The notes under the pieces were generated by a model. That model was given only the letters and a program-made list of their open reading frames with translations. It was not told the origin of the DNA and ran no database searches. The position numbers and the translations under genes were made by a program. This document shows, in pieces, positions 10,533-23,063 of a DNA stretch of 64,000 bases (positions are counted from its first letter, which is position 1; each line of letters opens with the position of its first letter). Source of the DNA: Atopsyche davidsoni (taxonomy: Eukaryota > Arthropoda > Insecta > Trichoptera > Hydrobiosidae); contig JAILWY010000009.1 in NCBI GenBank assembly GCA_022113835.1, forward strand, positions 14,298,001 to 14,362,000, given 5' to 3'.

Positions 10533-12835
10533 AAATTCTGCAGAATTTTCTTTGATACTTTTTAAATTAAGCCGCGTTTTGAATAAATCTTAGGGGTATC
10601 ATTTTCAAGATTTTGCTCGTACTTATAAAACACTTTTATCTTGTTTATTACTTTGTTTTTTTAATACACAAATTCATATTTTAACTGCCTAAGTAAAATA
10701 TTCTTTTTTTAAAAGTAGAAACCAAGAATACAGAAATAACTATTGTTTTCTCACCTGCGTATGCATTTTTTTCTTTTTGAGTTCTTCATTGTAAACCATA
10801 TTTAAATAAGACATATCCCGATTTATATTTTTAATTTTTAGAGGATGGATATAAAACGGCACAAATATTTTTTTTATTAACAGACCAAACTTTCGATATG
10901 GGCAGTTATAAGCTTATAAGGTATTATAAGCTTGACATCTTAACAGCTTTTAGTAGGCTGTAATGAAATTATGACATCGCTAAATAATACTTTACTTAAA
11001 TATCCTTAAGTGACCGACTTTGAATATTGCGATTAGACTCTTGCCAAAGTGCTTGCGGGTTCGATCAGTCAAGCCAATAATTTTGACTCTTCGGTTTAGT
11101 CAAATATGATTTATGAAATAATACAGATTAAATTATAAGACAATCAATATTGTATCTTTATTTTGGTTTTGAAGAAAATCTATCTGTTAGCAATATAAAT
11201 AACCACATAAAAGTGTTTTGTTGTGTGGTAAATTTTATAGTACATAAATACGTTTTAAAATTTCGGTATCATTGTATAAAATATAATGTATCATGGTTAC
11301 TTATATACGGTAAATATTTAAGTAAATTAAAGGAATTATACGTGCATAAATAGCTTTTGGTAAAATTTGGTTTAGGGGTTTCGCAATAATGATTGTTATG
11401 GCGCAATTTCCTGTCGGCTGTGGGGAGAGGGTGGGTGGTGTCCGCGACGTCACATCCCTTCCGCGAAGAGGGGTTTCCAGAAGCGCCGCGCACCTCCAAG
11501 GTCACTCAGCCACTCTCCTTTAGTTAAGGTGCCATGAATTATTAAAATCCATCCCCCGCCCGACCTCCGACAGGCGTCCAGTTTATCGCCGAACCATAAC
11601 ACTTTTAAAAGTTGTTTTTTTTTTTTTTAAGAGAATTCATTTTTATGACGCATCTTTTTTAAATGAAGCACTGGATATGATAGTACTGTATTTGATCACA
11701 CGAAGTATTCGTATTCATATTATGTTATTGAGCATTTGTGATAATATTGTAATTTACGCAAAAGTTATAACAATAATAGGTTTTTATTCAATTAAAATAT
11801 TTTAAAGTGAATAACAATTTTCCAGTTTTTTAATCCAGAAGTTATTGTTTAAAGAATCAAATGGGTTTGAATCAATAATCAAGCCAACAAGTGTTTTCGA
11901 TAATACGACATGATGCGGAGTTAAGAACTATTATCACCGTGTTTTTTTATTACTATGCCATTATTTTAAATTCTTTAAAAACTTTAATATCGAAAGAATA
12001 AATGTTAGTATATTAATCAGTTCATTAGAATAAAATAATTGAAATAATCAATTTTTTTTAAAAATGTTTTTGGCGTTGCTTTGTTTTATGGTGGTACGTT
12101 ATTTGCAAGACGTTTACTCTATTGAAAATACAGTTATATATAATATAAAAAATATATTAAAATATCGTCGGGAAAATTAAAGGTCAAATAATTAACCTTG
12201 TGGTTATTGGGTCGCTTTGGTGTGCTTTATGGTAAAATCCCCCGTTAGTAGAATAATCCCTCAAATATTCATCACAAGCACGCGCCACGGTTATATCTAC
12301 GGTAGTAAATCTCGATTGAAGTTTATTTTTTTCCAATGTGATATGTCCAAGTTGCATGTTTTGTACATATTTTAAATACTACGAACTAAAATATTACTTG
12401 TGTTTTTAATTTATTATAACATAAAAAAACCTATGATTTAAAAAAACAACGTTACATCATTCTTATTTAGTTATTTATATTTTAAAATTGATGTATTAAT
12501 TTAAGATAATAATTTTAAATTAAATAAAGTTATAAAATGTAGAACATTTTTTTAAATAATAAGTAACGAACTCCTAAAAAAGTATGTGTGTTGTTCTCTA
12601 TTTTTCAGTTTATTTCAGTTTGATATGTATTTTGATTTAGAAAAAACTGTACAGTAACTCATATATTTCTATAGTTCAATCATTTGCTGTATAGATAATG
12701 TTTATATAGCTCGAGATTATGATGCATCATACAATACAGCATTTTTCCATTCCGGTACGCATGTCCATGAGTAGTTTCAAAATCTACTGACTAACATTAG
12801 GGAAAGTGCTCAAAAGGTCACTTCTGCTCTAGCAT
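10533..12835. other. Noncoding, AT-rich with one GC-richer island
   Basis: Almost entirely AT-rich. An island at 11395-11600 contains CGCGACGTCACATCCC (a CRE-half-like sequence) and GC-rich stretches. A tRNA B-box-like GGGTTCGATCAG lies near 11056 but no tRNA fold was found. Confidence 0.45.
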
Positions 12836-13140
12836 GAATCATCGATGACTGGCAACCCCGTATGGTGTAATCTTCACTCTGGCCTAATCAAACTATCCGA
12901 AAGTTGGGAGGCTAATGCACGTGACCTCTGGGCTTGTAGATTGACCTCCTCCGGGAGGCTCGTGCGGCGCCTGAACGGTGTCGCGCCGGCGTCCAGGTCT
13001 GCCGGGGAAGACGTCGCACGCCCCTCCAGACGATATGAAAACTTTGTTCAGTTTTGGGAGCCTCTGAAGGTCGTCTGTGTTAATGAGTTTCTTGTATTAA
13101 ATCGTTAATCTAATTAAACTCTTTACTCTCTCCCGGGAGT
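12836..13140. other. GC-rich island, function unknown
   Basis: Complex, non-repetitive, GC-rich sequence. A frame from ATG 12845 (87 codons) crosses it, but it lacks a recognisable domain and has no good splice sites. An enhancer or decayed exon are both possible. Confidence 0.3.
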
Positions 13141-14409
13141 GCTTTCTTTGATTATTGTGCTGTGAAAATCGCTTTTACTTGTTAATGTAAACACTATCAA
13201 TTGTTTCGGTGAAAACTTCAAAGAAGTTTCTTTAAACAGATTTTAATTATTTTCTGCTGTTTGATCCATTTCCATTTATTTGAGCAGCGTATTTATTTTA
13301 ACATAAGTTTTGTTGATTTTAATTTTTATATTTTTTTCCCTCTTCACTTATGTTAAGGATTTTTGTTATGACAAGTTTTTTTTCTTAAAAATACTATTAC
13401 CAAAATTTTTTGTTGTTAATTTAATACGTTTCGTGCTAATCAGGTTTACTGAAAGTATATAAATTCATATCAGCACTATGATTTTTTTCAATTGATTTTA
13501 ATTGTTTTTTTAACTTGTCAAATTTTTTGAATCTTACGAATATTATAAACTATATCGTGATACTTAGTGACTATTGAAGTATTGAATCGTTATATGTGCT
13601 TATTAGGTTTTTAAAAAATATATAATTAAACTTTTCTGTTAAAGGTCATAACTAATCGTTTAGTAATGTCTTAAATGTTTTCTTTTAGCGAATTGTTTTT
13701 TATTAATATATATTTTTAGTTGAAAAAAAAAACACGAACTTTGTCATCGTATTTTATAATTATAATGCCGCGAATAACGACAGTCGTTACAGTCTGCTGA
13801 ACACATGTCCTCAATTGTGTTAAATGTCAAAAATAGGCCAGTTGGCGAATTAAATTTTCTACCTAGTTTAGGACACAGTCTAAAAGTTTTTGAAAAAGCC
13901 ATATTTAATATTATTAAATCTGATTTTAAATGTATTTCACGCATTTTAAATCCTCTAATGCGAAACGAAATATTGCCGTCAAAATAATTTTAATGCGTTT
14001 CTGTGGTCATTTTTTAGTAATGGTTGCAATTTTGTTTATGAATATATTATTAATCAAATTGGCAATGAAAATAAAATCTAGTTAATAATAATTTAAAAAT
14101 ACTACTTCCATTTGAAAACAAACAAAATAGATCACATTTTTCAAAAAAATGTCAAAATTCAACATAAATAGTTGATTATTAATCGTTGACTACCCATTTA
14201 TGAAATGATGACATTCGTGTCAAATTGCTTAGAGTGCTCATAATTAAAATCTAATACTAAAAGGCATTCGTTACAAGAATATTACTAATATTGAATTGAT
14301 CAATGAAGATTCATACCTTAACACTTAAAAAAAATAGTTGTTTTTATATTATAATGTGTTGTTACCTTGAAATTCAAATTCCAATTGAAAGTTGAAAAAT
14401 TTTGATGCA
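13141..14409. other. Noncoding, AT-rich
   Basis: T-rich sequence; nothing supportable seen. Confidence 0.55.
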
Positions 14410-14740
14410 ATTCGGCGCACTCAGTATGTCTTCCACTCTGGACCCGCGTCACTTGCAGCTCCTCCGTCCTTGTTTTGCATTTCCGAAGTTGCATCTCCGT
14501 AATTGGCTTTTAAATAGCTTTTAAGGCCTCCTCCGCTGAGAAGTTTTCATTCCGTGCTTGTTCAGTTTCTCGGTGTATTTTTAACTCGGGAGGTTTTTAT
14601 CAATGGAAACCTTTCTCGAAAGAATCCCTCCCCGCTGTGGACGTGGAATCGTAGCAAGACGAAACATTTACAAGTCTGCTCCATACCTGCTAACCAAGAG
14701 AATTCATCTGTGAAACTTCTCTTTGATGACCCAATTTGAG
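14410..14740. other. GC-richer island, possible regulatory module
   Basis: Moderate GC, complex, with no exon-like splice pair. A 61-codon open frame starting at 14554 looks fortuitous. Confidence 0.3.
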
Positions 14741-15269
14741 GCGAAATATATACCTTAATTAACTTTAATATAAAATTACTTTGTAGCTATATAACTTCTT
14801 TAACATATAAATTAAGGCTGAGTGATAAAGTAAAATTTAGTGATTTCGATTTTTTATTTAACTGGCACTGTAAGGAGAGGTGAGGTGCACGTTGGTTATT
14901 TATCGTGCCGTATATTCACTAATTTCCCCAAACATGTCAATATTTCGTGTGCGTGTCAGCGGCCATCTTTGTTGATTGCTTTGCTGTTGACAGTCGTTCA
15001 CAAAACAGAATTTATTTGTTGCCATGTTTAAAACTACTAGGATATAAATCTTGTTCTTTATAAATGCTATATTTTCTAGACATTTTAAAATTATATTGAT
15101 TTACAACACATGGTTTAGGTTTTTCTTTTATCTTTATTTGACGTGTTGTATATATTGTACTATTGAATATTTATTTAAAAAAAAAAAACAAAACATTGTT
15201 CATGGGTTTTTGTATGAAATTTGATAACGAGGTTGTGAGATTTTGTACGTATCGGGTTGCTTGGTTTGA

Positions 15270-15500
15270 TTTGTTTTGGAATTCGGAATGCACCGGCTGC
15301 GGCCTGGGCGCAAGGGGCCGCGGCCGGGGCGGCATGTAGGGCAAATCGATAGCCCGCGCCCCACTGCCCGCCCCGGTGTATTGACCCGCCGCCTCCGCCC
15401 CCGCCTCCGCCCCCGCCCCCGCCCCCGCCCTGCACCCCGGGCCGCCCCTTCCCGCCCCTTCCCGCCCCACCGCCGTCTGTGTCGCCGGGCGGCTGCAAAT
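15270..15500. repeat. CpG island with CCGCCC simple repeat
   Basis: The island is extremely C-rich on the + strand. At about 15388-15430 it becomes a short tandem array of CCGCCC and CCGCCT units. The minus strand could form a G-quadruplex and the + strand an i-motif. Several Sp-type GC boxes are inherent in the repeat. Frames with runs of Gly or Pro/Arg here are artefacts of the repeat. It might be a promoter-like island, but I see no TATA box, initiator or first exon with a donor. Confidence 0.5.
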
Positions 15501-15549
15501 GGCTTCAGGTGCAAGTGTAATTTCTCTCGAGTGATATGCTTGCGGCGCG

Positions 15550-15571
15550 TTTTTTTTTTTTTTTTTTTTTT
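15550..15571. repeat. T22 homopolymer
   Basis: An uninterrupted poly-T tract of about 22 bases directly after the GC-rich island. It is either a slippage tract or the A-tail of a minus-strand retroposon; no retroposon body is recognised upstream or downstream. Confidence 0.7.
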
Positions 15572-15795
15572 AATTTTTGGCAATATTGCTTGGTCTAATG
15601 AAAGTGTATCTGTATGTCTTATACTGGTGGTATTTGAGAAAGAGAGCGCTCCCGCATGTAAAGGAGAGATGTCGCCAACAGTTATCATTGATATCTAAAA
15701 ATAATTTTCATTGACCTGGAAAATGAAATGTATTAAATATAAATATCAAATTTTAAACATTTATTATTAAAAAAAACTCTCGTAATTCATGTTAA

Positions 15796-16725
15796 CACAT
15801 TGTATGCGGGTCGCATGTTAAGTCGCTTTCGGTCGACTAGTACTAGAGCGCGGGTCGCATATAAACATGTTTTTGATAGACTGGCGGTAGAATGCGGGTC
15901 GCATGTAAATATATGTCTGTACAAACAAGCGCACTGTTTGTATTGCGTCACTAAGGTCGAAACTACCCAGCGAAAAAGAGCAATGGGGTAGTTTTTGGTT
16001 AGCGACACATTTGTTGCGTTGAGATAACGGTACACACCTGAACGGTACGCACCTGACCCTAGCGGTCGTATGTTTCTCCAAGGTTGGTTTTACATTATAA
16101 TTTAAGTATTTTGTTTGAAAATTTTGCGTAAAAATTATATTGTGATGGTGAAAAAATCCTAAAAAAATAATTTTTTGTGTCTTTTATATCAGACGGTTGA
16201 CTTTTTTTCCTCCTCAAGATCCAGAACCTTCTACATCTACGGCCAGCAGACGTTGTGATCCCCCAGGAAGATTGTCAATGGATATGAGGAAACACACAGT
16301 CGAAAAACTCGTAGGAACGGGGAAAAAAAAAACATGACAATGATAATGTCGTGTATGCGCGGTCAGCAAATGCGCAGTATGACTGGGTTCATTTGTACAT
16401 TTTGCGAAGTTCCTCTTCACAGAGGCAAATGTTTTGAAAGACATCACACTCTCAAACATTATTGATTCTTTTTATGTTTAGGTAAACATTTTTTGTTTAA
16501 AATTTTGAAATAAAGTTTAAAAAACGATTTTTTTTTTAATTTCCTAAAAAATATATCTATGTTCGAATGTAGAATTTATGTCCACAGAACTGTGAATTAT
16601 ACAATTATAAGTAATACAAAAAAAGAAATAGAAAAAAATCAAATGAGTATTTTTCAAGTTATCGCAATTTACCCAAATGTTTAATTTCGCGCGAAATGTC
16701 GCGAAAAACGCCCGCATACAATGTG
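15796..16725 (+). mobile_element. Non-autonomous, decayed piggyBac-like element
   Basis: The element is flanked by TTAA on both sides (15792-15795 and 16726-16729), the piggyBac target duplication. It has perfect 15-bp terminal inverted repeats, CACATTGTATGCGGG (15796-15810) and CCCGCATACAATGTG (16711-16725). Near the left end GCGGGTCGCAT occurs three times (15806-15816, 15850-15860, 15894-15904), like subterminal transposase-binding repeats. At 930 bp it is far shorter than an intact element (about 2.3-2.5 kb) and holds only the decayed 3' end of the transposase, so it must have depended on transposase from elsewhere. An internal deletion is inferred. Confidence 0.88.
16218..16465 (+). pseudogene. 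Remnant of piggyBac transposase C terminus
   Basis: One frame from 16218 gives RRCDPPGRLSMDMRKHT and then VEKLVGTGKKK, which matches the conserved segment preceding the Cys-rich C-terminal domain of piggyBac transposases. After a poly-A run (about 16323-16332) the frame meets several stops, then resumes with CRVC. A frameshift later, another frame gives CTFCEVPLHRGKCF and HHTLKHY before TGA (16463-16465), the second half of the Cys/His-rich domain. The catalytic DDD region is absent. The copy is clearly inactive. Confidence 0.85.
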
Positions 16726-16729
16726 TTAA

Positions 16730-19700
16730 AAGAATTACGTATTCTTAAATTGCCAAATCGCGTAGCTTTGCGGATACCTCCTGTACCCGATCTTTCACAG
16801 GTTTTTGGCATTAAATAAAACTACGGTTTCAAATCGTAGTCGTATCGTTTTTCAAATGCCTTAATCGCTGCATTGTGGAATTTTTCCATCAAGCCATCCA
16901 TTCAGAGCCATTCTATAAGGGCTCTTTTCATATACAATTTCACCACAAAAGACACGAAACGAATGTACTGCAATTGAATATCCATGCGAATTTTCTTCTT
17001 TCATCTCGGTTTTTTTAATTTTTTACTGAATAAAAATGCTCTTCTTCAATATACACAAATTTTCAAACCTTTTTGGTAAGATGTTGAAAACCTGATTATT
17101 GACAAAAACTGTATATATTGATTAATTAATTAATTGACGTATTAATACTTTAAAAATCTTTAAACTAACGCTTTGTGCTATGGGACTATCGGAACTATAT
17201 TGATGAATTTTAATTTAACATTTGACAATAAAACTAACAAATCCTTAACTCTTTATTTTTATTTATCATCATTTAAGAAACAACATACTTTTAATTTAAA
17301 AAATCTTACTTCTACGATAAAACCTTGGCGTCAGTAAAATTAATTTTATTTTTGTTGTATAAATGAGATCAAATATTTTTTTTAGTAAATTTTGCTCATA
17401 ATTATTTTGTGGACCCAACACTACTGAATAAGTACAATTGTAATTAATAAGAAAATTATGAAGGTTTTCTCGCAAACGAATATCTTGTTATTTTGCAGCT
17501 CAGTATTACGTTACGGGAAAGTTTCAGAGTTGGCGCGCTGTGATCTAGTGAGTTTCTGTTCAACTTCAGTAATCCGTTCAATTCATCATCCGACGCCGTT
17601 GGGAATTAGAACCATTTAAGTCGCAATAGGACATGATATCATTCAATCAACTCTACTATTGATTTCTAATCAACCGTGATAGATCCACTCGTATTACTTG
17701 TACTTTTATACTGGAAATACAAACGTTGCACATAACACTGCTTAATAAGATGACTTATACACGTATAGTAAATTATAGGAGTATATATATTTATTAGTTA
17801 ACATCTTAAAATGGCTTGAGAGGTTTATATCCTATGATTCCACATTTTCAGATCGCAACATAGATTACAAGGCTTATGCTGGGAAATATGTTAATTTAGT
17901 TGATATATTCGAGGTCAAAGCGTTTCATAGGCAATGTGAACGAATTTCGTGTTTGGTTTTCCTCTATCTTGAAAACATCAGGGAAAAATGTATGATGAGT
18001 ACTGTAGGCTTAAGTGTTAACAAGTCGGTACACCCGAGGTCACGGGGCTTATTGGCAGTGTGAACTTTTGCGTGTTCTGCGTCCCTGATCTTGTCGAGGG
18101 TCGCATTGACAGCGGCCCTAGTGATGTCCTTGACCTACTGAGGCTTCACTGCACGAGATCGTCCTTCTACTTTTCATTTCCCAGAACTGAAAAATATTTT
18201 TCCGCACAGTTTCTGAAAGCAATCTAGAGCAATACCAAACGCGCGCCTCTTATACAACGTTTTATTCAATATAAAATGTCAAGGTGTCTTTTATTTTTAA
18301 TAGAATTTTATGATAACATATATTTCTAATAAAAATGTTTGAAAACTCTGGTGGTAGTTGTGAATTTAATATGTTTCTCCATTGTAACTGTCTTCGATTC
18401 TGTAGTCATTTTCAGGAACGTCGGAAACGACAGTTAACGTCATACGTCAAAATGTCGGAAACCGAGTTCAGTTACTAGTACACGGTTCAACACCCAATTA
18501 ACTTGTTCCGTTTATATCTGAAATTCCTGGGCCATTTATTTATAAGCAATTTAAGAACTGATGGATTCATTTTAAGAGTTCGCTGGGTTTCTTCTTATGT
18601 TGTTTTGTATTAATTTCGAACGACAGGCGATCAATTAATATGATTGATTAACTAAAAGCATTTCTCAGGGTGTTTTTTTTACGATTCTTTGGGGTGAATA
18701 TATGGCTGCCAAGCATCTACCCTTATTAGAGATGAGTTACGACCCCCGACCTGCCAAGCCGCCCTCTCCGGAGACCTTATCAACTCCTTATATGCTATAA
18801 CATACTTTCCTTATGCTTTCAGACCTAACAGCTTTCCTTATATTAAGATATCGTCGCGTGTGTTCACCTGTGCATCGTTTTTCCAGGGTTTTGGATAGTA
18901 TGATTTTAAAATAAAGCTGTTATCTTCACGAGTTTACTTTAGCCATTTTCGTGTCATTTTTGTTTTACATCCAATGCAGCAAATTAAAAATATTTGTTAC
19001 AATTTTAAAGTTATTTAAACAGAATTAGTAATATTTAATAAGGGTTTATATCATTAGTAAAAAAATTCTTCTGTATAATTTATTCGAAATTTTAATTCTA
19101 TAATTCTAAATGCACTCATGAAAGCGTCTTCTTTAAGGAATATGTAGTATTTTTATAGAAAACTATTTATTTCATGTGTCTCCATACGATGCTTCCGCAG
19201 GATATTATAGTTTATATCAATTCCACAAGATAAAGATAAATTCAGTCCTCGAATTCATTTCTCACGACACTCAAGATATAGTATATCGTACATAATGTAA
19301 ATGAAAATACATACTCTACGACCTTCTTTTCAAATATACATTTATATGAAAAACAAAACATTTTTGACAAGTAAATAAAATATTTGAAGTCTCTTACTGG
19401 AATCTCTTGCAGAATATTTTGGCTTGTCTATTTTAAACAATAATATATATGATAATTCTGAAATCTTGCCTTTCAAATATATTTTTAATCAGTTCTATAC
19501 CTGCAGACGCGTGTCAGGGCGTAACGATTGTGTGTATATGAACTGTATTGAGTATATCTTATCAATATATGTATATGACGAGCATGAAGTAAACCTTTAA
19601 ACGTAACATATCTGACTTTTATGAGTATTTATATTTTTAGACGTCTTAAATAAATGAACATATTTTTCTGGATGTATATAGTACTGAAGACATTTTCAAA

Positions 19701-19890
19701 TGCGTAACTTGAAGGTAACCAGGAAATTGCATTTCGGAGTGGAGCACTCATCTCAGCATAAATAAAAAAAAACAATACTTTATTTTTATTCCTTACCTTG
19801 AAATATTGGAACTGGTGTAAATTTGATGCGGTTAAACATGCGAGAAAATAAGTCAGTTCACACCTCGAAAACAGATTTTATATTCTGTTT
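16730..19890. other. Noncoding, mostly AT-rich
   Basis: Low-GC sequence with modest islands at about 17500-17620, 18000-18180 and 18700-18790. No exon, RNA or repeat pair that I can support. Confidence 0.5.
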
Positions 19891-19979
19891 ATAACTGTTG
19901 ATTTCGCTACCGGTTTTTGAGTTCATCAATATTGATAAAAGTGTAGCGAGAATATGCTTTCGAAACAATTCAAAATTGT

Positions 19980-20180
19980 TGTTTCTTTCAATCATGGATA
20001 TGTTTACCCTTCGGGAGAATCGCCCGAGCCGCAAACAAGTCGTTGTCGCGCCCCGAGTGCTCGACTATTGTATGGGTAATAGGAAATGCATAAGTGACAA
20101 TGGAAACGAGAATTTGCCGTAACGCCCGACATTATTGGGGCTAACTGCCTCGTCAAAATGGCGATAATAACTGGTGTTTG
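19980..20180. promoter_or_regulatory. GC-richer island with a YY1/Pho-like site
   Basis: A complex island ending in CAAAATGGCGA (20154-20164), close to the YY1/Pleiohomeotic consensus. The same 11-mer recurs at 46699-46709 and a variant at 40565-40575. Regulatory function is inferred. Confidence 0.3.
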
Positions 20181-20640
20181 ATACATTCACGTATCATTAC
20201 ACTCGCTATTATTGTGTATGGTACCTTTTACTGTCTTAAGTGGTTACGAACGATATTGCGTCGGGCATATACACTATAAAGAAACCACTATGTACTAACA
20301 AAATGCATTAATTTTTTTTATATATAAATTATTTCTTTGTGTGTTCGCAATCCGTTTTCTTTTCATTAAATTGAAAAGTCGTGGTATTACTGCTTACATT
20401 ACAATTATATTTGTGGTGGTGCATTTCATTTCTATGAGTGATTTCAATAATAGATGCTAGACGTAGCCGCACTTGCTCCTGATCGCTGTTCATTTTTCCG
20501 TCGCATCCATCGTTTCCTTCAGTATTGAGTACTGTTGATTGCAGACTCCTTTCAGGTAGTTTGATCTTGAATGCTTATAGGATTAACATTTAAATCGAAT
20601 GATTTGATTTTCATTGATAAGAAACAGATGCCGCGTATAC

Positions 20641-20840
20641 TTTGTGATTCTCCGGGGTATTAGCCCCGCCCCAGCTGCAGGTGCGCGTCCAATCACTTAG
20701 AACCTCACCTGCGCCCGCGCGGGCGGAACTCGGCCGCAACGACCTCGTCCCGGAAGCGGGCGAGGCGCTCGGGGGTCCCGCGGGCCGGGCATAAAACGGA
20801 CTCGAACGTAAATCAAGAGTCTACGACCTCTTCTAGGGAC
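20641..20840. promoter_or_regulatory. CpG island, promoter-like, possible minus-strand first exon
   Basis: The island holds a GC box CCCCGCCCC (about 20663-20671), CCAAT within GTCCAATCAC, and CAGGTG (20678-20683) facing CACCTG (20706-20711). A weak TATA-like CATAAAAC lies near 20790. Read on the minus strand, a GC-rich open stretch ends GCGCAG|GTGAGG at about 20709/20708, which could be a 5' splice donor of a short first exon. All three minus frames are open across much of it because of GC bias, so coding cannot be inferred. E-box pair in an enhancer is an equally good reading. Confidence 0.3.
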
Positions 20841-22530
20841 TTGGAAATTATTTACGTAGCGCAAGAGAGCCGAGAAATGTGAAGGCAAGAATATATTTTC
20901 TTTCATATTGCTGTAAAATGACATTGTGAGTTTTGACCCACAGCTTGTTTTTTTTGTTGTTGTTGTTTTTAACAATCTTTGACGATACTTTTCGTTTTCG
21001 ATTTGTAAAGGACACAAGCAAAAAGTTGATTGCATATCTCGAAATTATAAACAAATTTTACTATTTCAAGTGTGTTCCATCTAGTTCTTAGAATAACTCA
21101 ATTTTTATTCTTTGAAATTATTGACACATGAACTCCGAATATTATATTTACAACTTTTGTTGTTTTATCACAATGTTATGTCTAATATTTAATATGAATG
21201 TTTCCAGTAGAAGGATTAATATTACCGACAATTTTTTTAAATTTAAATACTCATAACTAGTATCAGATAAAAAAAACATATAATTTTAATTTAAATTTAA
21301 ATTTCCCCCTTCCAGTGACAGCCGCAATAACCTTTATTTCCTGTCAGTTCAATATCACAAGCCGTTTGATTCATTTCTCTCTCTCTCTCTCAGGCTACCC
21401 TCGTATTATTCATTTCCTTCCCAATTTTGTGCTCCTTGTGTGGATGAAACGAAGCTGCCATCTGACAGTTCTTTGACTAGCTCAATTAACTCCATAATAC
21501 ATGCATCTGTTGTAGACAATTATTTAACTAAAACACTTCAGAGAAATGTAGCTTTGTTTATTTTCAGTTGGTTTAAAAAAATCGTAGCATTATTATCGTT
21601 ACAATGATTCGATTGTATAGATTGAAATCTTTAATTCAATTTTTAGTTAAATCTCATGTATGTAGGAAAGCGTTTCATAAATATAAAATCGTATTCTTGG
21701 GCATGTAATACCATTTCGTTCCGATATAAATCCACTTAAGCGAATTAAATTCCATGATATTTTTATGTAGGTATGTTCCATCTTAGAGCTGGAGCCGGTC
21801 AAGATGTACGCCAGCCATTTCCCCTGCTCTCATAATCTGATATCCGATATTGGCTGAGGATCGGAGCAGCTTGCTATGCTACACAAGACACCGGGGCTGC
21901 CCGACCGGTCGATTGCGGCACATTTGTTCATTCGACCACGAGATGTTGGTAGATCGATTTCAGTCGATCGCACAGTGCCTTTTAAATAAAAGCACAATGA
22001 TTGCAACGAAGGAAATGTCAATCATGATATGATTTTTTGTGATTTTTACTAAACACAAAAATAGACAAAACGTTGTATTTGTGTCAGAAATAAAATATCT
22101 AAAAAGAAAATTACAGCTTTTCTTAAACATTGAACATAATGCAGATATTAATTTAAAAAAAGTCCAACCGGTCAAATAAAATTTTATACTAAACCAAACG
22201 AAAATAATAAAATTGTAATCGATGCACAGCACTAGTGATTGATGTTGGCGTATTTTAGTATCGTATTTTTATAAGTTTTGACGCAATACAAGCATATTTT
22301 TTTATAAAAAATTATACATGTTTATCAATTTATATGTGAATATTAACCGGCAAAGAATTTAAAAATACAACATTTATATCTTACAGATTATCAGCGCCAA
22401 AAGCTGACTTTTCTTATCATCAAATATCAAATCTCTTAATTACACACGATATTCAAAATAACGTCAACATTTGAATTCAACACACTTAAACAACCGAGCG
22501 GTAAAAAATCTGGCATAACATTTTTATGTT
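20841..22530. other. Noncoding, AT-rich
   Basis: It includes a (TC)8 run at 21376-21391 that ends in AG and would make a good acceptor, but no donor follows within a reasonable distance. A small GC-richer patch lies at 21780-21980. Confidence 0.5.
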
Positions 22531-22760
22531 GTCAACAACCTCTTCCCTCGAGGGGCCATAAGTTTTAAAATACCCCGTATACTATGGCACGGGTATCAAC
22601 TGCTAGAAACACACTACCCTTCCGGTCGTTTTCCCATCTTTTCTTCGTTTCCTCGGGGAGGCAGGGGCGCGGCACTTTGACGTCGCGCCCACGTCACGCG
22701 TTATCTTTCCATCTCAACCCTGGAGCCTTTCCCCGTCCAGGCTCCGCAATGCCGGCTCTG
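22531..22760. other. GC-rich island
   Basis: Contains GACGTCGCGCCCACGTCACG and other CpG-rich sequence next to a local duplication. No exon is supported. A regulatory module is possible. Confidence 0.3.
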
Positions 22761-22775
22761 TTTCCAACAGAAAAT

Positions 22776-22852
22776 CTGGTTACAATGGAAATATAATTTA
22801 CAGATATTAATATACAGCCTCCCGATCGTACTGCTGATTGAAATGTTCTTGA
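22776..22852 (+). repeat. Local direct duplication, copy 1
   Basis: It shares 56 of 63 aligned positions with 22981-23043. The shared blocks are CTGG.TACAATGGAAATATA and GAAATGTTCTTGA. This copy carries a 14-bp insertion (about 22801-22814) that repeats the adjacent ATTTACAG-like sequence. The duplication is divergent enough to be old, or one copy has been conserved. Confidence 0.75.
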
Positions 22853-22980
22853 ATATCAATTTGCTCCCTATCTTCTGTTGCGTCATTATATACATAGTTA
22901 TAACATCAAATATAGAAAAAATATTATAAACTTAAGCTTCAAGACTTGTTGCCGTGTCGATCTTGTTCCCTTCTGCAATT

Positions 22981-23043
22981 CTGGTAACAATGGAAATATA
23001 AGTTACAGCCTCCCGAACGTATTGTTACTTGAAATGTTCTTGA
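22981..23043 (+). repeat. Local direct duplication, copy 2
   Basis: Second copy of the segment at 22776-22852, in direct orientation and 205 bp downstream, without the 14-bp insertion. GCGTCATT follows both copies at different distances, so the duplicated unit may originally have extended further. Confidence 0.75.
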
Positions 23044-23063
23044 TTATTATATACATTTCGTAG

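Noticed and set aside
11040..11080. tRNA-like GGGTTCGATCAG
   Set aside because: The T-arm does not close and no acceptor or D-arm is present.
15175..15498. Gly-, Arg- and Pro-rich frames in the CpG island
   Set aside because: Open on several frames of both strands because of the CCGCCC repeat and flanking T and A runs.
21376..21395. (TC)8 followed by AG as a splice acceptor
   Set aside because: No donor or GC-rich open interval follows; a simple repeat explains it.
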